Origin: Desulfarculales bacterium UBA696
GTDB lineage: Bacteria > Desulfobacterota > Syntrophobacteria > Syntrophobacterales > Syntrophobacteraceae
DNA length: 30,065 nt
Direction: 5' to 3'
Assembly: GCA_002298995.1 (NCBI GenBank)
Contig: DBMO01000023.1
Span: forward strand, 1 to 30,065
In this document: positions 16,230 to 22,983 of the stretch, in pieces
Position numbering within the stretch: position 1 is the stretch's first letter
How the letters are laid out: every line of letters begins with the position of its first letter
The notes under the pieces: generated by a model
Seen by the model: the letters and a program-made list of their open reading frames with translations, nothing else
Told to the model about the DNA's origin: nothing
The model's database searches: none
Position numbers and translations under genes: made by a program

Positions 16230-17048
16230 GTGGGAAAGAAGACTACCGATCCTCCCCAGCCGGGGACCTTCTCTGATTTCGCACCTTCCTCGGACCTTTC
16301 CGGGAAAAAGGTTATTATTTCCCTTATTCTCCTTGTAGCCGTCCTCGCAACCGCGCTTCTCGGGCTTCTCTACATAGTTCCATACTACGGGTTCAGCCGC
16401 ATTTCTTCGCAGCTGCCCCTTATAATGGGCCTGCTCTCAGGGGCTCTTGGAATCGCAATTCTCATCGCCACGGGTTTGCTTATCGCCGTAGTGGCCTTGG
16501 GCCGTGACGTCCCGTTTTCGCTAAAACTCCGCAGCATCGCCGCAAAAGTCCTCCTGCCCGTGCTGGTCGGCGTCGGAAAACTCGTCGGGCTCAAGCGCGA
16601 AGAGGTTCAGCACGCGTACGTGGCGGTAAATAACGAGTTGGTGCTGGCGCAATGCCGAAACGGCAGATCACCCAAATCGATTTTGCTCCTTTTGCCCCAC
16701 TGCCTCCAGGATAAAGACTGCACCGTCAAGATCACCTACAGGGCCGAAAACTGCAAGCGCTGCGGCAAATGCCGCATAAATGACCTGCTCGAACTTACTG
16801 AAAAATACGGGATCAGCATGGCCGTTGCGACAGGCGGAACGATTGCCCGGCGAATCGTGATAGAGAGGCGCCCCGACCTCATAATAGCAGTTGCCTGCGA
16901 AAGGGACCTCACCAGCGGGATCCAGGATACAACTCCCTTGCCCGTGTATGGAATCTTCAACCAGCGCCCCTTTGGACCCTGCCTCAATACACAGGTCGCG
17001 CTCGACCGGGTCGAATCCGTGCTGAAGGAACTCTGCGCGCTGGGATAA
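16230..17048 (+). CDS. DUF116 family membrane protein
   Basis: A 272-aa protein from the preferred GTG start, 4 bases after fmt. Two long hydrophobic helices (about 26-50 and 62-91) anchor it. The cytoplasmic C-terminal domain is the DUF116 region: LLPHCLQDKDC (Cys158, Cys164), ENCKRCGKC (Cys175, 178, 181), then AVATGGTIARRIVIERRPDLI, AVACERDLTSGI and PVYGIFNQRPFGPC. The Cys spacing suggests metal or Fe-S binding. DUF116 proteins commonly sit with fmt and rsmB in Desulfobacterota and clostridia; their role is unknown. An ATG at 16176 would overlap fmt by 50 bases and adds residues of repetitive low-complexity character, so it is less likely. Operon membership points to a housekeeping role, possibly RNA- or lipoate-related, but this is not established. 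Confidence 0.85.
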   Translation: MGKKTTDPPQPGTFSDFAPSSDLSGKKVIISLILLVAVLATALLGLLYIVPYYGFSRISSQLPLIMGLLSGALGIAILIATGLLIAVVALGRDVPFSLKLRSIAAKVLLPVLVGVGKLVGLKREEVQHAYVAVNNELVLAQCRNGRSPKSILLLLPHCLQDKDCTVKITYRAENCKRCGKCRINDLLELTEKYGISMAVATGGTIARRIVIERRPDLIIAVACERDLTSGIQDTTPLPVYGIFNQRPFGPCLNTQVALDRVESVLKELCALG

Positions 17049-17201
17049 ATCCGATAATAGCACTTAAATTGAATACCGGGGCAACGATGCCAGATACGTG
17101 CAGTTGAAGCACGAGAAGCGCCTGAAGATCTGGATTAAATTGCAGAAGCCCGTGGGTAGCGGCCTACTGTAGGACCATGACTAAATTGCCTGAAATAAAA
17201 T

Positions 17202-18554
17202 ATGATCACACCTAGAGTCCTTGCTTATCAGATTTTGCTTCAGATCGAGCAGAAGCCGGCGCACACCGACCGAATGATTCGGACTGTCCTGGACAGGCAT
17301 TCAGGTTTTGAGGAGCGCGACCGGGCGCTTTTGACCGAACTGGTCTACGGCGTGGTGCGGTGGAGGCTTCGACTTGACTCTCAAGTGGATCAACTCAGCA
17401 GGATAAAGCCCGAGAAGATCGCACCGGAGGTGCGCGTTTTGCTGCGGCTGGCGCTCTACCAGATTTTTTTTCTGGACCGCGTGCCCAACCATGCGGCGGT
17501 CAACGAGGCGGTAAATCTTGCAAAAACCAGCCAACCCGAACACGTCGTCAGGTTCATAAACGGCATCCTGCGGGAGGCAACCAGGAGAAGCGGCAACTGG
17601 GACCTGCCCCTGCCCGAGGATGACCCGGCCAAATACATCGCGATTGCGACCTCGCACCCTGAATGGCTCGTCAAAAAGGTGGGCGGCCAGATCGGAATCG
17701 AAGAGGCGCTGCTTTTTTTCGAGACAAACAACCACGTTGCACCCGCCGTCTTCAGGGTTAATACCCTCAAGGTGACCCGCGCGCGCGTAATCGAATCGCT
17801 GAAAGAGGAAGGACTCGATGCGGCTCCGTCGCCCTGCCTGCTCCACGCGGTCCGCCTGACCTCGCCGCGACGGGATGTAATGCGGACCGAGGCTTACCGG
17901 GAAGGATGGATACAGGCCCAGGACGAGGCTTCGCAGCTTGTTACCCACCTTCTTGCTCCCACGCCCGGCGAGCGCGTGTTGGATCTTTGCTCCGGGTTTG
18001 GCGTTAAATCCACCCATCTCGGGATTTTCATGGAGAACCAGGGCGAAGTGCTCTCGGTCGATAATTCAGCCTGGAAACTCGAAGAGCTGAAAAAAAACGC
18101 CGAGCGCCAGAGCATCGGCATAATCCAGACCATTGCCGAAGACATTTTGCAGCTTCAGCCCTCGAAAACAGGTCTTTTTGATAAGATACTGCTCGATGCG
18201 CCCTGCACCGGGTTTGGAGCAATCCGCCGAAATCCCGACATCAGGTGGAACAGGCACATTAAGGACCCTTACCGTATGTCACAGCTCCAAAAAGAGCTGC
18301 TCGCACACGCCGCTGCCTTTCTAAAACCCGGCGGGTCCATGGTCTACGCGACCTGCACCATCCTAGCCGATGAGGATGAAGAGGTCGCGCGGCAGTTTTC
18401 CGGCGCCCACCCTGATTTTCAACTCCAAAACGCCGCCGACTACCTCACGCAGACTTGCCACGCAATGATATCCGGGCCATACTTCCGTTCATGGCCGCAC
18501 AGGCATGACGTGGACGGATTTTTTGCGGCGAGGTGGAAGAGGGAGGAATTGTAA
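17202..18554 (+). CDS. rsmB: 16S rRNA (cytosine-5) methyltransferase, RsmB family
   Basis: Methylates C967 of 16S rRNA (E. coli numbering) using SAM. The 450-aa length fits RsmB. Residues 1-140 form the NusB-like RNA-binding domain (DRALLTELVYGVVRWR, NHAAVNEAVNLAK, FINGILRE). The methyltransferase domain has DEASQLV, motif I VLDLCSGFGVKSTHLG (259-274), motif IV DAPCTGFGAIRRNPDIRW with Cys335, and motif VI YATCTI with the catalytic Cys385. Motif I is odd: the family's usual APGGKT is replaced by SGFGVKS. No Shine-Dalgarno precedes ATG; a 12-codon open frame at 17177-17215 overlaps the start and might couple translation. It follows DUF116 by 153 bases and ends before a strong terminator. Confidence 0.93.
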   Translation: MITPRVLAYQILLQIEQKPAHTDRMIRTVLDRHSGFEERDRALLTELVYGVVRWRLRLDSQVDQLSRIKPEKIAPEVRVLLRLALYQIFFLDRVPNHAAVNEAVNLAKTSQPEHVVRFINGILREATRRSGNWDLPLPEDDPAKYIAIATSHPEWLVKKVGGQIGIEEALLFFETNNHVAPAVFRVNTLKVTRARVIESLKEEGLDAAPSPCLLHAVRLTSPRRDVMRTEAYREGWIQAQDEASQLVTHLLAPTPGERVLDLCSGFGVKSTHLGIFMENQGEVLSVDNSAWKLEELKKNAERQSIGIIQTIAEDILQLQPSKTGLFDKILLDAPCTGFGAIRRNPDIRWNRHIKDPYRMSQLQKELLAHAAAFLKPGGSMVYATCTILADEDEEVARQFSGAHPDFQLQNAADYLTQTCHAMISGPYFRSWPHRHDVDGFFAARWKREEL

Positions 18555-18557
18555 GAA

Positions 18558-18584
18558 CGGGTTGTGAGTTTCGGGTCGCGGGTT
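18558..18584. repeat. GGGTTGCGGG-type intergenic repeat
   Basis: Degenerate G-rich units (GGGTTGTGAG, then GGGTCGCGGGTT) lie just after the rsmB stop. They match the family seen at 12583-12707 and 25089-25122. Confidence 0.4.
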
Positions 18585-18613
18585 AATTAAGGCGTTATAG
18601 GCTGCACTATTGT

Positions 18614-18642
18614 AAAAGGCCGGGCATTTTGCCCGGCCTTTT
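18614..18642. terminator. Bidirectional intrinsic terminator
   Basis: A perfect 12-bp stem (18614-18625 with 18631-18642) with a 5-base ATTTT loop. The stem begins with AAAA and ends with TTTT, so U-tracts form on both strands. It would end rsmB transcription on the plus strand and the small-protein transcript on the minus strand. Confidence 0.85.
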
Positions 18643-18677
18643 GGATATGAGAAGAGAAGGGTATATAAAGTCTATGT

Positions 18678-18791
18678 TTATGAAATTTCGCAGCTATCCG
18701 TTTTTCCCACCAGAAGATATTCTATGTCCATCGGGTCGAAATCTTCTTCGATCTGCTTCTTCTTTTTAGATTCGGTCAATTTGATTTCCAT
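18678..18791 (-). CDS. Small charged protein, 37 aa, unknown
   Basis: A 37-codon frame starting MEIKLTESKKKKQIEEDFD and ending KTDSCEIS. It has a GGAG ribosome site eight bases before ATG, and the shared terminator begins 36 bases after the stop, so both ends of a small gene are present. The N-terminal half is Lys/Glu-rich; the second half is acidic, then hydrophobic (EYLLVG), with a single Cys four residues from the end. No membrane segment is seen. The layout resembles a leader-core precursor peptide, but no modifying enzyme is nearby, so this is speculation. A 24-codon frame (18833-18907, minus) lies just upstream without a good ribosome site. I do not recognise the family. Confidence 0.45.
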   Translation of the reverse strand: MEIKLTESKKKKQIEEDFDPMDIEYLLVGKTDSCEIS

Positions 18792-19207
18792 GGTTAAGCT
18801 CCAAGTAAATGAGAACTGCTATTTGTCTGCATTCAGTCTCTCTTGGCCCGCAAGTTAATCACATTCTTTAGCATGTCAATCTGCTGCCTGCGAACCGATT
18901 TCGTCATATCGCACATTTACCGAGAGGACCGCGCTGCCCGGCGCCTGCTAGCTCCTCCTTTTGATTCGATGATGTTTTAATGCTGAGAGAAAAAGCATTT
19001 TCGAGGTATACTGTACTCTCACGGCCAATATTTAGCGCCGCATTTACCTCCGAACGGCCTGTCTCGGCGGCAGGTTCCCAAAGCCGCTCTCGACTGCAAA
19101 TCCGTCGTGGCTTCAGTGATTTATGAGATCCATGGACTACTGACAACTGTTGGCCGGCTAATTACTATTTCTGTTGGAGTCATTTTTACCTGCTGATGGA
19201 GGCGGTA
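18792..19207. other. Non-coding gap before the DUF151 gene
   Basis: This stretch holds only very short or implausible reading frames. A minus-strand 24-codon frame at 18833-18907 and a TTG-started 80-codon frame at 18904-19146 overlap as ATGA, but neither shows family character. A purine-rich AAGGAGGAGC stands on the minus strand near 18952-18962 without a suitable start codon. I see no tRNA or element ends. Confidence 0.35.
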
Positions 19208-19663
19208 ATGGAAAAAAGTGAGTTTATCGAGGCCAGGGATGTCTTCATCAAGACCGACAGGATACAGGGGAACATGGTGATCCTCAAAGAGTCGGAAGAG
19301 GACAGCCTGTATTTTCTGATGTTCGTGGGCGATGCCGAAATCACCGCGATTGCCAAGGAGAAGGGGCTGGTCGAGCCCAAAAGGCCGCTGACCCACGATC
19401 TCTATTTGACCATTCTCGAACGCGCGGGCGCGGTTTTCGAGAAAGTGGAAATCTCCGAGATGCGCGAGAATACTTTCTATGCCAAGGTGTTCGTGCGCAT
19501 AAACGGCGAGGAGGTCGTCTTCGACAGCAGGCCAAGCGATGCCGTTGCCCTGGCGCTTCACGAAAAAATCCCTGTCTTTGTCCACAAAAAATTGCTGCGC
19601 CGCGAACTGAGTCCCGAAGAAGTCCAGGAATTCGAGATGATAGTAAAGACGGTCAAGTTCTGA
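19208..19663 (+). CDS. Bifunctional nuclease family protein (DUF151)
   Basis: A 151-aa protein of the DUF151 / BFN domain family. Plant members have RNase/DNase activity; bacterial members are mostly uncharacterised. The conserved core is visible: FIEARDVFIKTDR at the start, MFVGDAEITAIAKEKG, RPLTHDLYLTIL, TFYAKVFVRINGEEVVFDSRPSDAVALALHEKIPVFV in successive parts, ending in an acidic helix. The RPSDAVALAL phrase is diagnostic. An ATG 12 bases upstream is in frame, but the sequence between contains GGAGG five bases before the second ATG, which is therefore the start. Close bacterial relatives are stand-alone cytoplasmic proteins of 150-180 aa, so this one is complete. It is monocistronic by layout. 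Confidence 0.88.
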   Translation: MEKSEFIEARDVFIKTDRIQGNMVILKESEEDSLYFLMFVGDAEITAIAKEKGLVEPKRPLTHDLYLTILERAGAVFEKVEISEMRENTFYAKVFVRINGEEVVFDSRPSDAVALALHEKIPVFVHKKLLRRELSPEEVQEFEMIVKTVKF

Positions 19664-19714
19664 TCGGCATAAGCAACTGATATTCCAAGCAAAATGCAAC
19701 CAGGTAAGTTGTGT

Positions 19715-19743
19715 TTGACTTGGCCCGCCCTTTTCGATAGAGG
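19715..19743 (+). promoter_or_regulatory. Possible promoter for the structured RNA / rdgC
   Basis: TTGACT (19715-19720), 17-base spacer, TAGAGG (19738-19743). The -35 is good and the -10 matches at three of six positions. It would start RNA near 19750, thirteen bases before the folded element. Confidence 0.35.
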
Positions 19744-19762
19744 TTGACCCGGAGTCGAATTC

Positions 19763-19894
19763 TCGCAGGTGCGACATCTTGGGGGCAGGCCTTAGGGCCT
19801 GCGCTAACCCGTCCCGGGTAGAATGCCAGAGCCGGTGACCCCGGCTCTTCTGTTTTGCCGGCGAAGATGCGCGGACCTGCGATTACAGTTTTTT
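19763..19894 (+). ncRNA. Candidate structured RNA, four-way-junction fold
   Basis: An unexplained fold. The closing stem pairs TCGCAGGT (19763-19770) with ACCTGCGA (19875-19882), continues GCG/CGC (19771-19773 with 19870-19872) and CATCTT/AAGATG (19775-19780 with 19864-19869): 17 pairs with two small bulges. Inside are three hairpins: 7 bp at 19785-19802 with a TTAG loop, 5 bp at 19807-19819, and 8 bp at 19828-19848. Six T residues end at 19894, as at a terminator. The third hairpin, with the U-rich tract after it, could itself terminate. It lies 74 bases before rdgC and could be a small RNA or a leader. I match it to no known riboswitch. Confidence 0.45.
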
Positions 19895-19967
19895 CGGTCA
19901 AGCCGCGGTGCGGGATGGATGCTGCTCCGGTCGGCCTGGCATCATTTTTTCTGAAAAAGGAATGCTC

Positions 19968-21128
19968 ATGGGAATATCTTCCGCTTCTGCCACATTCGTT
20001 CGCTTTTTTGTCCCCGAACCCCACGCCGAGGACTTCTGGACCTTTGTCGATGAAAAGCTCCGGGGCGGTGCATTTGCCGAACCCGACGATTCCAGGACCC
20101 AGGCGGCAGGTTTTGCGGATTGGGAGGATTTTTTTGAAGCCGGTTTTTCTTATGGTTCCTACCGCAAGGGCGAGTACGTGGCGTTCAATTTCCGGCTCGA
20201 CCAGCGCAAGGTGCCCGCAATTGTGCTGAAGCAGTATGTTCGGCAGGAGGTTAAAAAATACCGTGACGAAAACAACGGGAAATATCCCTCACGCACGATG
20301 AAGCAGGAAATGCAGGAAAGGATGCAGGAAGTTCTCCTAAGTCGCGCCTTTCCGCAGCCGAGCGCCGCCGAGGCTGTGTGGAACCCGGTTCGCAACTGGA
20401 TGATTTTCGGCACGACCGGCGGCAAAATGATGGATTCTTTCCTGGAACATTTCGAGAAGAATTTCCGGGTATTCCCCATTCCGCTGTACCACGCCCAGTG
20501 GGCAATGAACACGCTTCCCCTGACCCCGCACCAAAAAGATGTGCTCGGGGGGCTGGTTTCGGTAAAATCGCCGACCGCCATGTCGGATGGGCGCTTCCTG
20601 GGCTTCGATTTCCTCACATGGCTCTGGTTTTATATCGAGAATTTGAGCGGCTCGATCCAGGCCGGCGATAAGATCGCGAACATCCACCTTGGCGAGCGGA
20701 TGGTCCTGGTGCTGCCCGGCGATGGTAAAGAGCGGGTGATCTGCACCTCCCAGGGCAATTTTCTGCACGAGGCGCGCACTGCCCTTCGCCAAGGGAAGGT
20801 GGTTGAGGAGATACAGCTCCTGTTAATGATTGGTGACAATGAGTATCTGGTGACTTTGGACAGTTCGCTCTGGGCGGTAAAGGGGCTGAAGACGCCCAAG
20901 CAGCTTCCAGACTACGGCCAGGAAGACCCCGACGGACGGTTTTTGGAGAAAATGTATTTTATCGAGGAAGTCTTTGCCGCGCTGGATGCACTCTACGTTA
21001 GATTTTTGGCGGACAGGCTGACACCTGGGTGGGACTCTGATTGCCTTCCTCAAATTAGGGAATGGATAGAGCAAGGTGAGGGCCGCGAAAGCTCTCCGGA
21101 CCCCACTGAGCCGCCAGCCCGGCCGTGA
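19968..21128 (+). CDS. rdgC: Recombination-associated protein RdgC
   Basis: A DNA-binding ring-forming protein that modulates RecA activity and replication-fork restart in Enterobacteria. At 386 aa it is longer than the ~300-aa E. coli protein. The region GEYVAFNFRLDQRKVPAIVLKQ, then a basic coiled stretch and VLLSRAFPQPSAAEAVWNPV followed by an Ile/Phe-rich strand, aligns by eye with the E. coli central domain (conserved PAIVLKQ and LLSRAF-type core). FLGFDFLTWLWFYIE is characteristic of longer RdgC relatives. The chosen ATG has AAAGGA six bases upstream; an in-frame start at 19908 adds residues unlike the family. The next gene begins 7 bases after the stop, so the two form an operon. Identification is good; function in this lineage is extrapolated. 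Confidence 0.8.
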   Translation: MGISSASATFVRFFVPEPHAEDFWTFVDEKLRGGAFAEPDDSRTQAAGFADWEDFFEAGFSYGSYRKGEYVAFNFRLDQRKVPAIVLKQYVRQEVKKYRDENNGKYPSRTMKQEMQERMQEVLLSRAFPQPSAAEAVWNPVRNWMIFGTTGGKMMDSFLEHFEKNFRVFPIPLYHAQWAMNTLPLTPHQKDVLGGLVSVKSPTAMSDGRFLGFDFLTWLWFYIENLSGSIQAGDKIANIHLGERMVLVLPGDGKERVICTSQGNFLHEARTALRQGKVVEEIQLLLMIGDNEYLVTLDSSLWAVKGLKTPKQLPDYGQEDPDGRFLEKMYFIEEVFAALDALYVRFLADRLTPGWDSDCLPQIREWIEQGEGRESSPDPTEPPARP

Positions 21129-21135
21129 GTGTTAA

Positions 21136-22197
21136 ATGGACTCTGCAATCGGACCGAAGATTTTCCTTAATTTGATCCACGAGCATTGGCTGAGCGCTTT
21201 TCTCATCCTTGTGACCCTTACGACCATCTGCGTGCTCCTGGTCCTGCGCTGGTACGTGAGGCGCCGCCTGCGGGCCATGCTCGATACCCGGTTCGCCGAA
21301 GAGCACGAACTCGACCTGCTGCCCCTGCCCGGAGAGAAGGAAAAGGAGGCCCTGACGGTCATCGCGGCGTTTCGCGAAGAGGTCTGGGCCCTGCCGGAAA
21401 ACGATCTGCAGCTTACCCTCGATCCGCTGACCAAGTGGGCTGTTAAAATCGTTCGGGCAATCGGGGCAGTTTACCATCCGGAGTCCGAGCAGCCGGAATT
21501 CGAGGCAACCCTTGGCGATACAATCGAGCTGGTAAAAAGGGTCAGCACGCGCCTGACCGGGCTTGCATCGACAGTACCCTTCAAGTACCTGGGAGGGCGC
21601 AAGATCAGCGATTTTCAGCGCTACTACCAAGTCTATCAAAAAATCAACGAGAGCCCGGTCCTCAAAATTTTCAAGAAAAACCCGTACATCTACAAGGCGG
21701 CAAGGCTCGTGCTGAATGTAAAGAACATCAGCAACCCGCTCTACTGGGCCGGAAGGGAATTATCCCGCGAAGGCTACTTTTTCGTTCTGCGGTGGTTTTA
21801 TCTGAGCTTTACGAGCGAAATAGGCAAGGAAGCCATCCGGCTTTTCAGCGGGAGCAAGTTCCAGCGCGATGAGGACAGAGACGCGGCACTGGTTTGCTAC
21901 CGCCTCTTCCATACCGTTAGAAAATGGGGCGGGCCATCGCCATCGGAATGGGCGGCATTCGTTTCTTACGTCGCAAAACTATCGGCACTGGATTCCGACG
22001 CCAAACTCCATATCCTGGCCCGATGCTCCGAGGACCGCCTTCCAAAGGGTATCGGAGAGCAGAAGATAACCACAAAATCCGGAACGAAGTGGTACAAAGA
22101 GGGCCTCAAGGCAATACTTGATGCCGACACCGGGGCCCCCGCGGCAAAAGCCAAACTAATCGAAAAAGAATCCGGCGATATCGCATCTGCTGGATGA
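21136..22197 (+). CDS. Membrane-anchored protein of unknown function (rdgC partner)
   Basis: A 353-aa protein I cannot assign to a family. It has one N-terminal membrane helix (about 18-40, SAFLILVTLTTICVLLVLRW) followed by a basic patch, which puts the rest in the cytoplasm. The body is mainly helical and rich in charged residues. Notable phrases are FKYLGGRKISDFQRYYQVYQ, NPYIYKAARLVLNVKNISNP and LSREGYFFVLRWFYLSFTSE, a pattern with aromatic residues seen in membrane-associated helical domains. It contains no Walker, nuclease or Cys-cluster motif. The start is 7 bases after rdgC, with weak ribosome site, so translation is probably coupled. The tight pairing suggests a joint role at membrane-associated DNA, which is inference only. 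Confidence 0.7.
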   Translation: MDSAIGPKIFLNLIHEHWLSAFLILVTLTTICVLLVLRWYVRRRLRAMLDTRFAEEHELDLLPLPGEKEKEALTVIAAFREEVWALPENDLQLTLDPLTKWAVKIVRAIGAVYHPESEQPEFEATLGDTIELVKRVSTRLTGLASTVPFKYLGGRKISDFQRYYQVYQKINESPVLKIFKKNPYIYKAARLVLNVKNISNPLYWAGRELSREGYFFVLRWFYLSFTSEIGKEAIRLFSGSKFQRDEDRDAALVCYRLFHTVRKWGGPSPSEWAAFVSYVAKLSALDSDAKLHILARCSEDRLPKGIGEQKITTKSGTKWYKEGLKAILDADTGAPAAKAKLIEKESGDIASAG

Positions 22198-22223
22198 ACC
22201 CGTAACTCGGGACAGGAGGAATA

Positions 22224-22793
22224 ATGCTGCTCTTTCCAATCTCAATCCGCAATCCGCAATCGACCCACAACTCACGAAGGGCAGGGCTAAACCCCCAACC
22301 CACAACAGTAAAGAGGCAGCCGGCAGCCTTTCGGATCCTGGCCGCGATTGCTCTCGCGGGACTGCTTTTCGGCTGCGGCGGATCATCCGCTTCCGGCGAG
22401 CCCGATAACTTCAGGAATTTAAAGTGGGGCGCCGATGCTTCCGCTCTTTCCGGATCGAGCAGGATCGCGGGTGATGGCGACCTTGCATTCTATACAAAAG
22501 AAAACGATTCACTCCAGTTTGATGGTCTCAAAGTGGACCAGGTAATTTACGGATTCCACAAAAACCGCTTCTACACCGCCATGATCTACTTTCCCGCCTC
22601 CGGGTTCGACAGGATGAAGGAAATGATGACCGGAAAACTCGGAGAACCCGGCATGCCCGACAAGACTCCTTCTAAGCTGGTCTGGGACGGCACAACCGTA
22701 ACAGTCCTGCTGACCTCCTCCGGCGACTCGGAAACGGCCCGTCTTGCGTATCTGTATAAACCGGTACAACTCGAAATAGAGCTTAAGAAATAG
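22224..22793 (+). CDS. Lipoprotein of unknown function with repeat-derived N-terminus
   Basis: A 189-aa predicted lipoprotein. The lipobox LLFGC ends at Cys51 after a hydrophobic run (FRILAAIALAGLLFG), and the mature part (about 139 aa) begins CGGSSASGEPDNFRNLKWG, with DGLKVDQVIYGFHKNRFYTAMIYF in two pieces and a final beta-strand-rich section. I do not recognise the family. ATG has a very strong AGGAGG site 4-5 bases upstream, so the start seems firm. Oddly, codons 5-30 are written in the same degenerate repeat as the surrounding gaps (22237-22312, CAATCCGCAATCCGCAATC and ACCCACAACTC), giving an unusually long polar n-region. No other start codon exists between it and the lipobox. A repeat appears to have entered the gene in frame. 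Confidence 0.7.
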   Translation: MLLFPISIRNPQSTHNSRRAGLNPQPTTVKRQPAAFRILAAIALAGLLFGCGGSSASGEPDNFRNLKWGADASALSGSSRIAGDGDLAFYTKENDSLQFDGLKVDQVIYGFHKNRFYTAMIYFPASGFDRMKEMMTGKLGEPGMPDKTPSKLVWDGTTVTVLLTSSGDSETARLAYLYKPVQLEIELKK

Positions 22794-22958
22794 GGGCCGC
22801 GCCCGCCCTGTTTCTTCTCCGTATCCCAAGTATTGCAAGGGGTTAGGCAAGACACCGCGGGAATTACAATTTAGATGCGGTCGCGTATGAATCACGAACT
22901 GGTTTGGGCGACAGCTAAGTCTTTCCCGGAGCGGTTGCTCGCTAAGTGACAGCCCATC

Positions 22959-22983
22959 CCCGAGCGCCTAAGCTTTGCTCGGG
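22959..22983. terminator. Convergent-gene hairpin
   Basis: CCCGAGC (22959-22965) pairs with GCTCGGG (22977-22983) over an 11-base loop. The plus-strand side is followed by CGTTTCTTC. It overlaps the last codons of the membrane protein gene on the minus strand and could end the lipoprotein transcript. Confidence 0.4.

Noticed and set aside
18833..18907. 24-codon minus-strand frame, basic and amphipathic
   Set aside because: No convincing Shine-Dalgarno; kept only as a note beside the better-supported 37-codon gene.
18904..19146. Minus-strand 80-codon frame whose stop overlaps a 24-codon frame (ATGA)
   Set aside because: TTG start without ribosome site and no protein-like pattern; the ATGA overlap is suggestive but insufficient.
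19740..19890. Integron attC-like palindrome
   Set aside because: The element is palindromic and of the right size, but no matching core-site sequences or integrase are present.
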